Shown here one piece after another: positions 62,995 through 64,000 of a stretch of DNA of 64,000 nt. Made by a program: the position numbers and the translations under genes. The number at the start of each line of letters is the position of its first letter. The first letter of the stretch is position 1. This DNA comes from Actinomycetospora sp. TBRC 11914 (GTDB lineage Bacteria > Actinomycetota > Actinomycetes > Mycobacteriales > Pseudonocardiaceae). The DNA lies in contig NZ_JABBND010000002.1 of the NCBI RefSeq assembly GCF_012933465.1, forward strand, positions 395,055 to 459,054, written 5' to 3'. The notes under the pieces were generated by a model, which was given only the letters and a program-made list of their open reading frames with translations, was not told the DNA's origin and searched no databases.

Positions 62995-63983
62995 CCGGGG
63001 CCCGGAGGCGGGTCGGCGCGTCGCGGGCCGGGCCGGACCCGGGCCCGCAGCGCCGACGAGGCCGTCCCGGCCGGTGAGGACGGCTCGCGGCACGCCGTCG
63101 CCCACGACGAGGCCATGCCGGTGGCGTGGACCCGCACCTTCCTCGCCGACCCCGCCCGGCTGGTGGCCGAGCTGCTGGACGACGAGCCCGGGCAGCTCTG
63201 AACCACCCGGCACGGTTCGACGGTGGGCGTCGCTTGCCCATGCCGCCGCGGAGCGAAGCCGGACCCGACCTTCGAGGGCGCCCGGCTCGACGTCCCGGAC
63301 GGTGGCGGCCGGGCGAGTGGTGAGCCTGCGCCTGCTGAGCCGATCAGGAACCGGCGCCGGTCGACGGTCCGAGGGACCGACCGACCGCGTGGAACCGCCC
63401 GTGCAGACCGCGGCGCCACCGCCCCTGCCGGAGGACGCCGGTCTCGATGCCCTGTCCGTCGTCGCCCTCGACCGACCCTCAGCGCCCGCCGGGTGTCGGC
63501 GTGCGGAGAACCAGCCGTCCTGTTCGGCGCCTGTCCTCCGGGTGCGGCGCCGAGATGCGCCTGTCCGGCGGTCCCGGTGGCCAGATCGTCCCGCCGGGAC
63601 TCGTCGGGCCGGGACTCGTCGGGCCGGGAATCGTCGGGCTGGGAATCGTCGGGCTGGGGATCGGCCGGGGCGGGACCGCAGTGCACCGTCGTACCGACCG
63701 GAGCGGCGAGCACCTCGTCGATGTGCGCCGCGACCGCGGCGAGCCCCTCGATCGGCACCGTCCCGGCCGCGGCGACGAGCAGCTCCTCGGCCCGCGCGAT
63801 CACCGCGGCGTCCCGATCGAGCTCGGCCAGCCCCTCCAGCGCCTGCGAGACCAGGAAGAAGCGCCCGCCGTCGAGCACGCCCTCCAGCACGGCGCGCGCC
63901 ATCACCGGATGATCGGCCCCGACGATCTCCGCGACCATCCGGCGGGCCTCCACCACCTCGGGCGGCGCGCTCTCCAGCTCCAT
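62862..63983 (-). CDS. Hypothetical protein, N-terminal part coding-like, tail doubtful
   Basis: The frame runs 373 codons from an ATG at 63983. Residues 1-~105 read as a real helical protein (VVEARRMVAEIVGADHPVMARAVLEG..., AAVAAHIDEVLAAPV). Next come pentapeptide repeats of the form [QR]PD[DE]S (63586-63660). Beyond ~residue 140 the composition becomes Arg/Ser/Pro-rich with poor third-position GC, and the frame finally runs antisense into the acyltransferase gene by 133 nt. I suspect a frameshift or decayed 3' end; the genuine product may be only ~120-140 residues. No family recognised. Confidence 0.4.
   Translation of the reverse strand: MELESAPPEVVEARRMVAEIVGADHPVMARAVLEGVLDGGRFFLVSQALEGLAELDRDAAVIARAEELLVAAAGTVPIEGLAAVAAHIDEVLAAPVGTTVHCGPAPADPQPDDSQPDDSRPDESRPDESRRDDLATGTAGQAHLGAAPGGQAPNRTAGSPHADTRRALRVGRGRRRTGHRDRRPPAGAVAPRSARAVPRGRSVPRTVDRRRFLIGSAGAGSPLARPPPSGTSSRAPSKVGSGFAPRRHGQATPTVEPCRVVQSCPGSSSSSSATSRAGSARKVRVHATGMASSWATACREPSSPAGTASSALRARVRPGPRRADPPPGPGHRPESSAVSSSTARRSSEANRSISSPTSAGVLRCTIQRSGSRT
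62998..63201 (+). pseudogene. Remnant of a coding sequence after the acyltransferase gene
   Basis: In the same frame as the acyltransferase stop, bases ~63052-63201 read ADEAVPAGEDGSRHAVAHDE, then AMPVAWTRTFLADPARLVAE, then LLDDEPGQL and a TGA. Nearly every third base is G or C, as in real genes here. The only usable start is ATG 63115, giving 28 codons. It looks like the 3' end of a lost gene. The family is not recognised. Confidence 0.4.
63586..63660. repeat. Five tandem 15-bp units
   Basis: Units start at 63586, 63601, 63616, 63631 and 63646, each close to TCGTCGGGCCGGGAC. On the minus strand they encode the [QR]PD[DE]S repeats of the hypothetical protein. The 15-bp period and CCCGACGA core recall the repeats at 857-916. 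Confidence 0.8.
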
Positions 63984-64000
63984 GATCGAGAAGCTAGCGC

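Overview
The window is very GC-rich, compact actinobacterial chromosome. Third codon positions are almost always G or C, GTG starts are frequent, and many genes join through 4-nt ATGA or GTGA overlaps. OpcA, MptB, a Suf operon led by SufR, and ergothioneine genes point to the mycobacteria/Pseudonocardiales branch. The stretch 5.7-28.7 kb follows the gene order known from Mycobacterium tuberculosis (pgl-opcA-zwf-tal-tkt / ctaB / qor-ctaA-ABC-mptB / sufR-B-D-C-S-U-T), with pgi added between zwf and tal. A Pseudonocardia- or Actinomycetospora-like organism is my best guess, not a proof. I saw no rRNA, tRNA, CRISPR array, IS element or phage gene.

Layout. 0-5.4 kb: the 3' part of a TrpB2-like gene, a membrane-anchored BAAT-type hydrolase, an Lrp/AsnC regulator, and a MocR/PdxR-type regulator divergent from a small membrane protein across an array of AGTGGCA boxes. 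5.4-5.7 kb: tandem 62-bp hairpin repeats. 5.7-14 kb (minus): pentose-phosphate operon tkt-tal-pgi-zwf-opcA-pgl. 14.4-22 kb: heme A synthesis (ctaB, ctaA), a DUF559-type protein, a quinone oxidoreductase, an ABC exporter and mptB. 22.1-28.7 kb (plus): complete Suf Fe-S assembly operon, closed by a perfect 40-bp palindrome. 28.8-32.8 kb (minus): class III cyclase, universal stress protein, lone lycopene cyclase, small conserved protein, SDR. 33-37.2 kb (plus): ABC-F ATPase, small HTH protein, and an ABC exporter behind a SoxR/MerR-like dyad. 37.5-42.6 kb: egtABCD plus a methyltransferase; no egtE here. 42.7-43.3 kb: VapBC-type toxin-antitoxin pair.

43.4-54.9 kb is a catabolic island: a strong promoter with an operator-like dyad, HyuA, HyuB fused to an acetone-carboxylase-gamma-like zinc domain, a flavin monooxygenase with a degenerate C-terminal domain, an acyl/aryl-CoA ligase, a maleate isomerase/Asp-Glu racemase family protein, TetR, then a second promoter driving a VOC protein, a small protein and an alpha/beta hydrolase. 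The set suggests ATP-dependent carboxylation of a ketone followed by CoA activation, but the substrate cannot be read from sequence.

55.6-63 kb is a second, tightly coupled operon: betaine-aldehyde dehydrogenase-like ALDH, APC permease, choline dehydrogenase-like GMC oxidase, a 2OG-Fe(II)-type dioxygenase and a carnitine/choline O-acyltransferase. This is probably choline/betaine/carnitine-type quaternary amine metabolism with an unusual bacterial acyltransferase. The right end (63-64 kb) looks degraded, with a gene remnant, a minus-strand hypothetical gene with an implausible tail, and 15-bp tandem repeats.
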